From the NCBI GenBank assembly GCA_037043015.1, contig CM073324.1, forward strand, positions 11,801,013 to 11,865,012: a stretch of 64,000 nucleotides of DNA, read 5' to 3'. The DNA comes from Bryum argenteum (Eukaryota > Streptophyta > Bryopsida > Bryales > Bryaceae). The notes under the pieces were generated by a model. That model had not been told where the DNA came from. It saw nothing but the letters and a program-made list of their open reading frames with translations, and ran no database searches. Shown here in pieces: positions 23,287-35,387 of this stretch; position 1 is the stretch's first letter; every line of letters starts with the position of its first letter. Position numbers and translations under genes: made by a program.

Positions 23287-24263
23287 TTAATCCATAACCG
23301 GGCCAAATGTCAAAAATCGACATTTTGGATGACTGCAACAACTTTGAAGAGCCATAACTTTTTCATCCTCTGTCCATTTTGGACAAAATCACTTGGATTG
23401 CGTCTCAAATCAAGTCTTGTTTGTGTGATTTAAAATCTCGGACCCATACAATGTAGTATGAAAAAATGAAATGCATTTCAGTGAAGGCAACTCTTGTTTT
23501 TGAGTTTTCAAACATGGGGCATGTTTTGCCATTGGGAGGCAACTATGGAAAATCAAAAAGATGTTCTCATAATTTTTTTTACTTAATCATGATCTTAAGA
23601 TGAAGGCTAACAAATTTCCAGTAGGAAGAATTTTGATCCAAATATTTTTGGTATTAGATTTGCAACAATGTTTCTACCTTGAAAGAAAGTGAATAATTGA
23701 ATGAACTTATATAAGGGGATATATTTCCTTCATCCATTGTTGAATTTTGACTTTATTTTTTGGAACGGATTCCAAATAGAGTCTAGTTTTAGTTGTGAAA
23801 AACCTTCACAAAATCAAAGATGTATTGAAGATAAGGCATAGATTTGAGTGCACAAGGTTGAGTTTTGGAATATTTTTCTGTTGTAAAGTTTTTTGGTAGT
23901 TTTCATAATTGCAAGGTGATTATTTGCACAAAGAAATTTTTCTCATGGATTTTTTTGTCTTCAAGGGTGTTAATGAGATGAAGGTGAACACCCCTGTAGT
24001 TGGATTTTTTTATTTCAATAACTATAATGGTAGCATTTTTACTTCACGATGAAAATGTCGAGATTCTGTGATGAATTCTGAGTAAGTTCTAGTATGTTAC
24101 AATCTTGCAATCTATGAGGCCTCAGGACTGAAAATTTGACGCACATGATGTACAATATATTTATTACAAGATTGTAGGGTTGAGATCTGAATAACTTACC
24201 TTTGTAACACTTTTTTGAGAATGTGTTCTTTTTGTACCAACGAGTCAAACCATTAAGAGTTAA
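23287..24263 (-). mobile_element. TTAA-flanked non-autonomous element, copy 2 (977 bp)
   Basis: On the minus strand it reads TTAACTCTTAATGG at the start and GGATTAA at the end. It is collinear with the copies at 7254-8233 and 61884-62847, including the blocks around CAGATCTCAACCCTACAATC, CTCATAGATTGCAAGATTG and GAGCCATAAC. There is no coding capacity. The far terminus is more decayed than that of the other copies. Confidence 0.78.
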
Positions 24264-24391
24264 CCCATCCCTATCAACTACCAAGGTACCGCAAAGTACG
24301 GAGAACAGACAGAGCACTATCACAGACTGCGTCAGTCCTCAACAGTCGTGGCCAAGGAGTACTTAAATACATGAGGAAGTGCCGTGCACGG

Positions 24392-24398
24392 TATAAAG
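24392..24398 (+). promoter_or_regulatory. possible TATA box of the CUE gene
   Basis: TATAAAG lies about 365 bp before the chosen ATG in a stretch of raised G+C. It would imply a leader of over 300 nt. This is weak, position-based evidence. Confidence 0.3.
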
Positions 24399-24756
24399 TA
24401 GCGTGTACGCCATGCCGGGCCGTGGAAGGCGAAGGCAAGGTATGATGCACCAATTGAGCGATGCGACGAAACCCTAGAGTCGTCTTCCACAACCTCACGC
24501 CCATCGCTCTTTCGCACCAACGCCAAATGCTTCATCGCCACAGCCACTCGCATCGCTCCGGCGCTTCCTGCCTCGTTGCTCACGTCAGCTTTTGCTGTGG
24601 AGGCCGCTTGGTGCCGAAGAGGGCGCGCAGCTTGGAGCGGCGATCGGAGGAGTATTGGAGAGGGAGCATGGTCGAGGGCCTGCTGTTGCGGTAGCGAGGG
24701 ATTGTGGAGGGGATAGAAGACGGACAGCAGCGACAGACGGGGGATTGTTGGATGCG

Positions 24757-25542
24757 ATGTCTGCCGCGGTTTGCGGGAAGCGGTCGCTGTTTGAGGATTT
24801 GCACAGCTCGCCGCCGCTTTCCAAGCGCCTGAGGTTTGCAGCGCAGGGGGATTCGCCCACCCGGTTCGCCACTGCTTCAGCGTCTGGTTCCAGAAGTGGC
24901 CCGACTTTCGACGCCCGCCTTGAGGCGGGTTGTTCGCTCCTTTCGCAACTCCATGCCCTCTTCCCCGACATGGAAGAACAAGCGGTGGAGAAGGTGTTGG
25001 AAGCTTCGAATAACGACTTAGATTCTGCTATCAAGAGCTTGAATCTGCTGCGTCTCACTTCGGCACAGCCTGCCTCAGATGAATTCAGCGTCCAAGCCGA
25101 AGCATCATCGAACTCCGCCCCGGTGCAGTCCGAAGGGAGTAAATGGGTGGAGCTTTTGGTTAGCCAGATGATGAATGCAAACGACCTGGAAAGTGCCCGA
25201 GCCAGGGCTATGCACACGCTCGAGGCATTCGAGAAGACTGTCATATCCCGCACTGCAGCTGTGATCGACGACCTCCAGAAGGAAAATGTGGTGCTCAAGG
25301 AGCAGAACCGTGGACTCATGCATGATAATCAGATATTGAAAAGAGCTGTTACGATTCAACACGAGCGGCAGCAGGACCACGAAGCACGAGCACTTGAGCT
25401 TCAGCAAGTGAAGCAACTCCTGTCGCAGTATCAGGAGCAAGTTCGAACCCTGGAGTTGAACAACTATTCGCTGACATTACATCTTCGTCAGGCCCAGGAA
25501 GGAAGCTCCATGCCAGGACGCTTTCACCCGGATGTATTCTAA
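24757..25542 (+). CDS. CUE-domain ubiquitin-binding protein, 261 aa
   Basis: This is a single-exon plant protein. The start at 24757 gives MSAAVCGKRSLFEDL, the N-terminus I recall for this family; the frame is open 55 codons further upstream but without family resemblance. A CUE domain lies at about 59-97 (SLLSQLHALFPDMEEQAVEKVLEA, then NNDLDSAIKSL). This three-helix fold binds ubiquitin through its FP and downstream LL-type residues. A conserved helical block (about 130-165) and a coiled coil (about 164-247, KENVVLKEQNRGLMHDNQILKRA) follow. The protein ends in the conserved SSMPGRFHPDVF. The likely role is as an adaptor in ubiquitin signalling or trafficking, with homodimerisation through the coiled coil (inferred). 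No signal peptide or membrane span is visible. A long open frame on the opposite strand is a shadow. Confidence 0.93.
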   Translation: MSAAVCGKRSLFEDLHSSPPLSKRLRFAAQGDSPTRFATASASGSRSGPTFDARLEAGCSLLSQLHALFPDMEEQAVEKVLEASNNDLDSAIKSLNLLRLTSAQPASDEFSVQAEASSNSAPVQSEGSKWVELLVSQMMNANDLESARARAMHTLEAFEKTVISRTAAVIDDLQKENVVLKEQNRGLMHDNQILKRAVTIQHERQQDHEARALELQQVKQLLSQYQEQVRTLELNNYSLTLHLRQAQEGSSMPGRFHPDVF

Positions 25543-26818
25543 GTTCCTTCTCTGCTTGTATAATTCTTTTCTTTCTGCTTGGTATGCTACATTTTGGAAA
25601 TGCGCAGCAGGCAACTTCCGGCAGTTATTACTCTGTGGTTGAGCTATCAACGACCAGGCCTCCACCAGATGCATGGCTTGCATTGCTGCCATCTCCTGCA
25701 ACTCCTTGAACCTTATTTTTAGTTTATATTCATTGAGTTCGAGGATTGTGCCCATGACCTAAGAGTCATTATATCATACTTCGAGGGTGTTACAATGTAT
25801 CTTTTCCAAGTAAGAAGTACCGAAGATCATGAGTTCTGTCTACATATCTTGTGCTCTTCGTCTTCATCGCAGGAACTCTGTTCTGATCATTGTACGAACC
25901 TCTACTGTTTCAGTCCTGTCATTGGTGAGGGCCAGGGATAGGGATGTCTGAGCCCATACTGTTGCCTTTCGTGCAAGTTGCGTCATGTCCGTGAGGTATC
26001 TTGTACGTGATCGATTTGCAGGTTTCACCAAGAAATAGCACTATGTGGACAGCATATTCCTCAAGCATGTCTGCCGCTATCAATAGTATTGTTCTAGACT
26101 TAACATGTAGTGGGTCATTTTAGGTTTTCCTCTGAATCAGAAACCACATGGATTCACTGAAGCTTGGCAAAGACCAGGGGTTGTTTGCTTTTCGAAACTG
26201 TGGAGTCTGCAAGGCTTGTACTTTCATTCAGCTGAACTGAGGATGATTTTGTCAATGTGAATGCTGTATGGATATGTGAAAATTTCAGACTACTAGAGAA
26301 TCTGAAGAGAGTATTGAGCTGTGTGCCGTTTGAAGGTTTTGAGTTAAAAATTGTAGAATATGGATGAAACCCTTGAAAATTGCAAGCGTTTCGATGAATA
26401 GGAATTGCATACATAGGTGCGGGTTGATCGTGAAATACTATGCATGATCTAATTTTATAAGTGTAGCAGTTTTTTGGTTTTTATCTTTGTTACAGGAGAT
26501 TACACTGAACGTGCCACTCCACTCATATTCGGCATAAACTTTCATCACAAGTTGCCGAAACTTGGAACAAACATAAATGAATTACCCACTTGGGCTTCCT
26601 AAGTGCTTACTTAGGATACTTATGCCTCCCAAGTGCTTACTTGGGACACCTATGTGTCCCAAGTAAACATATTAAACATTAAATAAAATCTTATGAATCT
26701 GAGATTAACCAAAATAACTCTTTTCTATATTTCTATAATGGCAAGACATAACATAATCATAATATACAATGATCAATAAGAAAATTTAATCAATTTGTGA
26801 GAAAATTGTAATCAAGAT
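25543..26818. other. 3' flank of the CUE gene and intergenic DNA
   Basis: The first several hundred bases are probably 3' UTR. At 26588-26665 two 30-bp tandem units, each containing a palindrome (CCTAAGTGCTTACTTAGG, CCCAAGTGCTTACTTGGG), are followed by a partial third. No gene was recognised. Confidence 0.45.
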
Positions 26819-27164
26819 GGTGTCCGGGGAAATGCTAAATGGAAGCAATAAAGTAAAGGGCAATGCCAAAACCTCAAAAAATTGTGAAAGAGGTTGAGGA
26901 AGTCATCTATGGACTAGAAAACAATTTATTCAGCAAAAGTGTGCCGAGTGTGACGGGCATGTACAATAATAATAAAGTTCATATAAACTAAAGCTGTGAG
27001 ACTTCTTTTCATTAATTCTTTGATGATTATGGAGAAAAAGAATATGTAATAAAAATGAAAATAATGTCTTGCTATCACTTCAGTAAGACTTGATACAATA
27101 TTATGATGAACAAGTATTTGTTAATGATTATTCTTTGAGTTATTGTGCAATTGCTAAACACAAT

Positions 27165-28868
27165 CACTACAACAAATCCAGCCCAATGTGATTAGGTTTT
27201 ATGACTAAAATCGGGCATAAATCAAAATGTGACTAGCACCATCTCTAGTCATTTGGACTTAGTCGCTCCGGACAATCTGACTAGCAGTCATATCGGACAT
27301 TTTTTGTTCCCAATACTGCGTTCCCACACTGTTTTGGGACCTCAAATAGGGACGTGCACTGGGACTTGGGAAAATATGACTGTGTAGAGTCACATACAGT
27401 ATGTGTGACTACATAAAGTCATCAATTTGAAAATAGTGACTATGTAGAGTCACATATGTGTGACTACATATAGTCATCAATATGAAGATAGTGACTAATT
27501 GTAGTGAGGTATCAGTCAACACATATATGGTTTTTTCACCATGCATAGTAATGTAATGGTGACTGCATTGAGTCATATTTTTGGCTGACGTCGAATGTGA
27601 CTATGTGGAGTCATAGTTAATGTCGTCAACGTGGAACTTGACTCTATGGAGTCATATTTTATGTTGTTGACATGGAATATTAAAGTTAGTTATGTTTTTA
27701 GTTGCCGTGGATTATGATTATGCACCGTCGTAGTATAGATGACTGGTTTCAGTATAAGGATAGATGACTGGTTTCAGTCAAGGGTAGATGACTGGTTTCA
27801 GTCAAGGGTAGATGACTGGTTTCAGTCACAGTATTGGAAAGAGTGACTCGTGGTAGTGATAAAATTCTTACCGTGTATGTGGCCCTATGACTGTATAGAG
27901 TGATGATTTCTTTGACTGAAATTCACATTCCACATCAGTACCAAAATCATACAATGGAGACATATACGTGGGATTCAATGGAAGATACAAGGTTCAAGAA
28001 ATTGCAACAATGTTCAACTGTACTTAATACTCTCTAGATTGTAAACTTGATTAAAGATGAGAGAGGATCATGCATGAAACACAATACCTCAAAGAAGTTC
28101 ATATAGCTTTTGGGTGGACAATTGAGTTGTTGCCTCATTGCCAATCAATAGAAAGTGCCAAAAAAAAGGAACATGTAAAATCACTTCTCCTCTATCAAAT
28201 GTGACCCTCTAAGTATTCATCTATACTCCTACCTCTAAGTACTACTCAAGACTCCTACCTCAAAGTACTCCTCAACACCTCTTACCTTCAACAATCTTCT
28301 AAGAGAGAGAGAGAAAGAAAGAAAGAGAGCTCAAAAACTGAGGGGCTGGAGGCTGGTTGCCCTTAATATTCTCAACCCTAACCCTAACCCTAAACAAAAA
28401 TGGAGGCAAGGTCCACCTTTGCCACGTGTCATTATTTTACTTTTTTACTGAGTCTTTTAGGGGTTTATGACTTTGTAGGGTCATCAAATTGAAATATATG
28501 ACTACTATTAGTCACGTTAAGGACTATGTGACTACATGTAGTCACCCAAACCAACTCTATGACAGCACTAAGTCATACATAAACCAAATACCAATACCAT
28601 ACAACTATGTTAGATATGACTCCATATAGTAAGCAATCAAAGCATGACTATGGGAACTGCGCAGGGGAACATATGTCTCGATGTCTCGTTCCCATAGACT
28701 TTTCCATCCACGTCCTCAAAAAAATGACTACGTTTATGACTAGTCCATGACTAGTCTGTGACTAGACGGTCTTATGACTGATTTCTGACTAAAATGATGA
28801 CTGATGTGACTACGCAGTCACATAGGCCGGTTTACATCTAGTCACATTGGGTTGGATTTGTTGTAGTG
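27165..28868. mobile_element. non-autonomous CACTA transposon, 1704 bp
   Basis: Its terminal inverted repeats begin CACTACAACAAATCC and extend about 30 bp with one or two changes. A 3-bp duplication AAT flanks the element (27162-27164 and 28869-28871), typical of CACTA/En-Spm. Both subterminal regions are crowded with short GTGACTA/TAGTCAC motifs in both orientations, the usual transposase-binding arrangement. No transposase frame exists. A four-unit 24-bp tandem array lies at 27735-27831, and purine repeats and three telomere-like CCCTAA units near 28300-28395. The second duplication unit lacks the element at the matching position. Confidence 0.92.
27735..27831. repeat. 24-bp tandem array in the CACTA element
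   Basis: Four units of TAGATGACTGGTTTCAGT plus a short spacer are repeated, the last two nearly identical. The TGACT and AGTCA cores match the element's subterminal motifs, so the array may be amplified binding sites (inference). Confidence 0.85.
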
Positions 28869-29252
28869 AATAGTATAAAGTGTTTATTTTTGAGTTGTCA
28901 CCTTTGTTTATTCAAATAAATTCGTCACAACATTCATAACTCTTGCCTCATGGATCATCATGATAGTTATCTTATATCTTAGCTTTTCACATCAAAACAT
29001 TTGACTTGAATTTAGCTTATACATTTAGATTGTGACTTCATAAAATTGGACTAACTTTATGTAAACAACAATTTTTTGTGATTTTGAATTTATGTAGAAT
29101 ATATATCACAATAGTAAGTATACCATCTCTTCAAGGCTCCTTTTGGCAAAAATCGAATTACGTCGTAACTTGTTTATATAATATCAAAACTCTTTGGTGT
29201 CTGTAACACTCTTGTTTTATTTGATCATAACTATATAAGTCACTCTGATTCA

Positions 29253-31034
29253 TCAACAATACAAATTAGACCCAGGGTTCACACCAAATTGCGCACAAAA
29301 TGCTTGGTACTTGGCTACACGGCTCGCCACACGATCTGGTTCCTTGCCATCACACTCTCGACTATTGATGATGCGGATGGTATTGCCAAAGCTAGGAGGA
29401 TTTGCAATTATGGCATCATGGACTTTACGTGTCATCCAAAACCACAAGGCTGTTTGAAAGGCGATGTCACCATTTGTTGCCACTTGGTCTGGGTTGGCTA
29501 GCAAATCCTTGTCTATGTATGCTCCAAATTCACCATAATTGTAGTTACTGCAGCGTACACACATAGAAAACCATCACATTAATATGAGTCTTATCATAGA
29601 ATCAATATAACTTACTCCAATGAAAACCCTCTCACCAAATACTTCAAAAACACAATAAAATCCAAACAATCTTATCTTTACTATTGTATGGTAATTTCAT
29701 ATGCAAGTCTTCACGTACTAGATTGTTGCACCGAACATAATCGTTTAGTGTATCTTACTCAACATTACAATTTCTGATCGTTTTGTCAAACACTACAGTT
29801 CAGCAGATGTTATTCTTGTGATTTCCTACTGAGAATACTCATATAAACTTGGAAGGCAACAATTTGACTATCAAAGAGGAGACTACAGAAAAGAAAGCTG
29901 CTTAGAACATTGCACAAACTTGAGCATCTTGTTCTTGAACAGATTACTAGCCCTGACACAGTTCAGGATTGACACATGCAGATGGAATCAAAGAACGTAA
30001 GGCTGCTATGTCGGTAACATGCACAGCCATGCTCAGTCACAGAATCCGCAAGATAGCATCCAATGGGGGATTCTTCGAGGGAAGAAGAGCGAGCGGTAAG
30101 TGACTTACTAGGATAGTTGAATGGGACCGCGTCCGAAGTAGAACTGGCCGGGAACGCACGGGTACGTCACACTAGCATTACAGTACCTGTCCGATTGATC
30201 ATGTTCCCTCACGAAGACAAAGCCTTCACATATCCATCCACCAACAAATCACAAAGCGAAATCAGTGTACAAAACCTTATCAATGGCAAGCAAGCTGAAA
30301 AGTGGGTGTCGGTGCAAAGTTGTCATTGTCTGATTGATGCATGGAGTGGGTATGGCACCTCCGGATTCATGGTCGGTGTTGGCCAGGAATGCGGCCATTT
30401 CGCGTTTGCCCACATCGCCAGCTCCAGCGGCAAAAGTGGGGTAAGTAGCGGCCGCGGATCGAAACGCAGCGTAGGTGTAAATGGCGTTCCGGTTCGGAAA
30501 GCGTGACTCGAAGTTGGCCTGAGTGAAGAAGCTCCACTCCGACCCACCACCGCCGCCACCTCCAGTTCCATAGCAGGGTCCATTCTGGCACCCCGCGCCG
30601 CAAAACTGATCGCCGATATCGCAGTAGTTGTACTGGCTGCAGCAGAGGCTGGGATTCGCGCATGGCCGAGTCGCAGAACAGTCCGTCCCCTGCGCTGCCG
30701 CACCATGCATCTGCACCCAAGCCCAAACCATCAATCAAACCTGCCATTTCTAAACCCTCTCCGTACCGACATGATCAATATGCTTGCTCGAATCCTTACA
30801 AACTACGATCGACTGGCATGCTAAGAGGAGAGTGGAAGATCGAGGGAAGAAGCAAACAAAGTAAAGCTCTGGAAGATAGATCGATCAGGATGCGGCGCTC
30901 AGACTGTGATACCGAACCGAGTATGTCCAAATGGACGGAGCGTATCAACGCACCTGCGCCAGCGCGATAATAAGTAGAGCCACCACCGCCATCGCTGCAA
31001 CTGGAAAACGCTTGACCATTGAAGCTCCAGCCAT
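29253..31034 (-). CDS. class IV GH19 chitinase 1, four exons, 280 aa
   Basis: The enzyme hydrolyses chitin beta-1,4 bonds and is a secreted defence protein. Exons by eye are 30954-31034, 30359-30710, 30109-30223 and 29253-29547, all with GT-AG introns, joining to 843 nt. Exon 1 codes a signal peptide (hydrophobic VVALLIIALA). A hevein/CBM18 domain at about 36-75 has eight cysteines and is followed by a Gly linker. The GH19 domain then carries the acid Glu142 (HESGG) and the second Glu151 (FVREH). It continues with [15 protein letters not shown] and ALWFWMT and ends SNLYC. The 9-residue spacing of the two glutamates and the shortened loops indicate class IV. Compared with gene 2, exon 3 differs at 8 of about 38 residues, including a Phe for the Lys in [10 protein letters not shown], and INGGVEC is INSREC. 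Confidence 0.93.
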
Positions 31035-31072
31035 GGCGATCTTTGACACTTTTGATAGCGAGTGAGCTCTAG

Positions 31073-31080
31073 TTTATATA
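31073..31080 (-). promoter_or_regulatory. TATA box of chitinase gene 1
   Basis: On the minus strand TATATAAA lies about 40 bp before the ATG. The same position in gene 2 carries TATATAAG. A very short leader is implied. Confidence 0.6.
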
Positions 31081-32742
31081 CAGCACGGCTGAAGCTGCTA
31101 CTCTTGCTCAGTTACCGATTTTTTTAACCAATCAATCCATTAATCAATTTAGAGAAATGCAATCAGAAGTTAGGTGAGCTAGTACCGATTATGAAGCTCG
31201 TGTTGAGAAAGGTCGAAGATACACTTGCTATTCTTGCTAAGTCACCATGCACGGTAGGACACGTACAGTCGATCATAAGTCTTCGAACTCTTTCATACCA
31301 TTTCTTACAAAGACAAGGTCCATACCATTTCTTGAACAAGATTGTCCCCACCACCGTCGGAGCCTTAATTTCATGCTGTGGCTAAATCCAACAATGTCAG
31401 GATACTCGTAAGAGCTGCTGACTTTTAATATCTATCATTTTATCTGGATATGTGTACGTACGAGAGGACTTCTGTGGCATGAGAAACACGAGGGGAGATT
31501 GTCTGGTTGCTTAGTTAGACTGTGAATGGGAGAGGCTGGTACTCTAATCAGTCGGTCTGCTTTCTTCCCAGACTACTGGTGTTGTAATCTGGACGTACAC
31601 TTCATTAACACGATCGACGCAGTCTTCATTGATGAATTTCCGACAAGCACTTGGCATGCATCTCCGACAACACTTGTTTCGTATTGGATCTTTTCAATTC
31701 TGCATGGTAGATCTTGGGTCAACCGCCATTCAAAGTCAAAATCTGAGTAAGCAAGCTCATATTGTAACCCCAAGCATCCATATCCGTAAACAATCTAATA
31801 TTTTGTGACCACAAACATTCATTCAAACATACAAACATTCAATGAGGCCGGCGTGTCTGGGGAAATGCCGGATGGAAGCAAAAAAGTAAAGGGCAGTGCC
31901 GAAACCTCAAAAAATTGTAAAAGAGGTTGATGAAGTGGTATCTATGTACTAGAAAACAATTTATTCAGCAAGAGTGAGCTGAATGTGAGGGGCAAGTACA
32001 ATAATAATAAATTTCATATAAACTAAAGTTGTGAGACTTCTTTTCATACTTTCTTTGATGGTTATGGAGAAAAAGAGTTTGTAATAGACATGAAAATAAT
32101 GTCTTGCTATCACTACGATAAGACTACCGTGATTAGTTCTATGTTCCTTGTTTTTTTACATAAAAGTCAAAGATCTTGTGTTCAACTAAGTTTGAGTGGG
32201 ATAATTAATGTCATTTTATAGATGAACTTGCTTATACCGTTTCCTCATAATTTAATATAAAGTGATTTTGGATTAGTTTTAGAAATGCCTCCTATACAAT
32301 ATTATGATAAACAGTTATTTGTTGATGATTATTCTTTTGATTGTGCAATTGCTAAAAACAATCGTACAAATTGTTTAATTTTGAGTTGTCACCCTTGTTA
32401 ATTCAAATAAATTCGTCACAACATTCATAACTCTTGCCTCATGGATCATCATGATAGTTATCTTCTATTTTAGCTTTTCACATCAAAACATCTTACTTGA
32501 ATTAGCTTATATATTCAGATTGTGACTCAAAAAATTGGACCAACTTTATGTAAACATCATTTTTTTTGTGATTTTGAATTTATGTACAATATATATCACA
32601 ATAGTAAGTATACCATCTCTTCAAGGCTCCTTTTGGCAAACACCAAATTACGTCGTAACTTGTTTATATAATAGCAAAATTCTTTGGTGTCCTTGACACT
32701 CTTGTTTTATTTAATCATAACTATATAAGTCACTGCGATTCA

Positions 32743-34510
32743 TCAACAATACAAGTTAGAACCAGGGTCCACACCAAACTGCGCACAAAATGCTTGGTAC
32801 TTGGCTACCCGACTTGCCACAAGATCTGGTCTCTTGCCATCGCACTCCACACCACCATTGATGATGCGGATGGTTTGGCCAAAGCTAGGAGGGTTTGCAA
32901 TTATGGCATCATGGACTTTACGTGTCATCCAAAACCACAAGGCTGTTTGAAAGGCCGTGTCACCATTTGTTGCCACTTGATCTGGGTTGGCTAGCAAATC
33001 CTTGCCTAGGTATGCTCCACATTCACCATAATTGTAGTTACTGCAACATACAAACACAGAAAATCATCACATTAATATGAGTCTTATCATAAAATCAATA
33101 TAACTTACTCCAAAGAAAAACCTCGTGCTGAATACTTCAAAAATGCACTAAAACCCAAACTATCTTATCATTACTACTGTATGGTAATTTCATATGCAAG
33201 TCTTCACGTACTAGATTGTTGCACCAAACATAATTGTTTGTGTATTTCACTCAACATTACAATTTCGGATGCTTTTGACAAACACTGTCGTTCAACAGAT
33301 GTTCTTCTTCTGATTTCCTACTTGATACAGAGAATACTCATATAAACTTGGAAGGCAACAATTTGACTATCAACGAGGGAACCTGCTTAGAACATTATAC
33401 AACATTGGGCATCTTGTTCCTAGACAGATTACTAGCCCTGACACAGTTCAGGATTGACACATGCAGATGGAATCAAAGAACGTAAAAAGGCAGCTATGTC
33501 GGTAACATGCACAGCCATGCTCAGTCACAGTATCCGCAAGATAGCATCCAATGCTCAAGGAATTCTTTGGAGGAAAAAGAGCGAGCGGTAAGTGACATAC
33601 TAGGATAGTTGAATGGGACCGCGTCCGAAGTATTTCTGGCCGGGAGCGCACGGGTACGGCACACTAGCTACACAGTAACTGTTCGATTGATCCTGTTCCC
33701 TCACGTAGACAAAGCCTTCACCAACAAATCACAAAGCGAAATCAGTGTACAAAACCTTATCAATGGCAAGCAAGCTGAAAAGTGGGTGTCGGTGCAAAGT
33801 TGTCATTGTCTGATCGATGCATGGAGTGGGTATGGCACCTCCGGATTCATGGTCAGTGTTGGCCAGGAATGCGGCCATTTCGCGTTTGCCCACATCGCCA
33901 GCTCCAGCGGCAAAACTGGAGTACGTAGCGGCCGCCGATCGAAACGCAGCGTAGGTGTAGATGGCGTTCCGGCCTGGGAAGCGTGACTCGAAGTTGGCCT
34001 GAGTGAAGAAGCTCCACTCCGACCCACCACCGCCGCCACCTCCAGTTCCATAGCAGGGTCCATTCTGGCACCCCGCGCCGCAAAACTGATCGCCGATATC
34101 GCAGTAGTTGTACTGGCTGCAGCAGAGGCTGGGATTCGCGCATGGCCGAGTTGCAGAACAGTCCGTCCCCTGCGCTGCTGCACCATGCATCTGCACCCAA
34201 GCCCAAACCATCAACAAACCTGCCATTTCTAAACCCTCTCCGTACCGACATGATCAATATGCTAGCTCAAATCCTTACAAAATACGATCGACTGGCATGC
34301 GAAGAGGAGAGTGGACGATCGAGGGAAGAAGCAAACAAAGTAAAGCTGTGCAAGATAGATCGATCAGGATGCGGCGCTCAGACTGTGATACCGAACCGAA
34401 TATGTCCAAAAGGACGGAGCGTATCAACGCACCTGCGCTAGCGCGATAATAAGTATAGCCACCACCGCCATCGCTGCAATTGGAAAACGCTCCATTGAAG
34501 CTCCAGCCAT
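32743..34510 (-). CDS. class IV GH19 chitinase 2, four exons, 280 aa
   Basis: This is the tandem paralogue of the gene at 29253-31034 with the same structure: exons 34433-34510, 33839-34190, 33601-33715 and 32743-33040 (843 nt). Exon 1 codes the signal peptide ([12 protein letters not shown]). The hevein domain and Gly linker match gene 1. The catalytic glutamates are Glu141 (HESGG) and Glu150 (FVREQ). The substrate-cleft motif [20 protein letters not shown] is intact, as are ALWFWMT and the C-terminal INGGVEC. All diagnostic class IV residues are present, so this copy looks fully functional. It is probably secreted to the apoplast, as there is no vacuolar C-terminal extension after SNLYC. 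Exon 2 differs from gene 1 at only three residues. Confidence 0.94.
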
Positions 34511-34553
34511 GGCGATCTTTGACGATGTTGATAGCGAGTGAGCTCTAGTTTAA

Positions 34554-34561
34554 CTTATATA
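34554..34561 (-). promoter_or_regulatory. TATA box of chitinase gene 2
   Basis: Minus-strand TATATAAG about 45 bp before the ATG corresponds to the TATATAAA of gene 1. Confidence 0.6.
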
Positions 34562-35387
34562 CAGCACGGCTGAAGCTGCTACTCTTGCTCAGTTACCGAT
34601 TTTTTTTTATTTGTTTTTAAGAAAACCAATCAATTTATTAATCAATTGAAAGAAATGCAATCAGAAGTTAGGTGAGTTAGTACCGATTATGAAGCTCGTG
34701 TTAAGAAAGGGTCGAAGATACACTTGCTATTCTTGCTAAGTCACCATGCACGGTAGGACACGTACAGTCGATCGTAAGTCTTCGAACTCTTTGATGCCAT
34801 TTCTTACAAAGACATGGTCCATACCATTTCTTGAACAAGATTGTCCCCACCACCGTCGGAGCCTTAATTTCATGCTGTGGCTAAATCCAACAATGTCAGG
34901 ATACTCGTAAGAGCTGCTGACTTTTAATATCTATCATTTTATCTGGATATGTGTACGTACGAGAGGACTTCTGTGGCATGAGAAACACGAGGGGAGATTG
35001 TCTGGTTGCTTAGTTAGACTGTGAATGGGAGAGGCTGGTACTCAAATCAGTCGGTCTGCTGCTTTCTTCTCAGACTACTGGTGTTGTAATCTGGACCAAC
35101 ACGATGCAGTCAGTTTTTATTGATGAATTTCCGACAAGCACTTGGCATGCATCTCCGACAACACTTGTTCCGTATTGTTTTGGATCTTTCCATTTCTGCA
35201 TGGTAGATCTTGGGTCAACCGCCATTCAAAGTCAAAGTCTGAGTAAACCTTCGTAAGCTAGCTCATATTCTATAACCCCAAGCATTCATATCTGTAAGCA
35301 AGCTAATATTTTGTGACCACAAACAATCATTCGAACATTCAAACATACAAACATTCATTATAACAGAGGTTCAAAGAGGCTGGCGTG

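Larger units (their letters stand above)
26819..31852. repeat. tandem duplication, unit 1 (with chitinase gene 1)
   Basis: This unit is collinear with 31853-35387 from GTGTCCGGGGAAATG onward, including the chitinase gene and its upstream region. It is longer by about 1.7 kb because of the CACTA element at 27165-28868. Both units have clear coding and non-coding similarity, so the duplication is a genomic segment and not a retrocopy. Confidence 0.9.
31853..35387. repeat. tandem duplication, unit 2 (with chitinase gene 2)
   Basis: This is the direct repeat of 26819-31852 without the CACTA insertion. Similarity extends through the gene and about 850 bp upstream of it, ending near GAGGCTGGCGTGAGTAGAG, where unit 1 ends at GAGGCCGGCGTG. 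The junction lies within a SINE-like 3' fragment. Confidence 0.9.

Noticed and set aside
24585..25319. A 244-codon minus-strand frame
   Set aside because: It is a serine-rich shadow of the CUE gene on the opposite strand.
28374..28396. Telomere-like CCCTAA repeats
   Set aside because: Only about three units, inside the CACTA element. Too short for a telomere or a telomeric scar.
27165..28868. A CRISPR-like array from repeated TGACT motifs
   Set aside because: The sequence is eukaryotic, the motifs are short and in both orientations, and they fit CACTA subterminal repeats.
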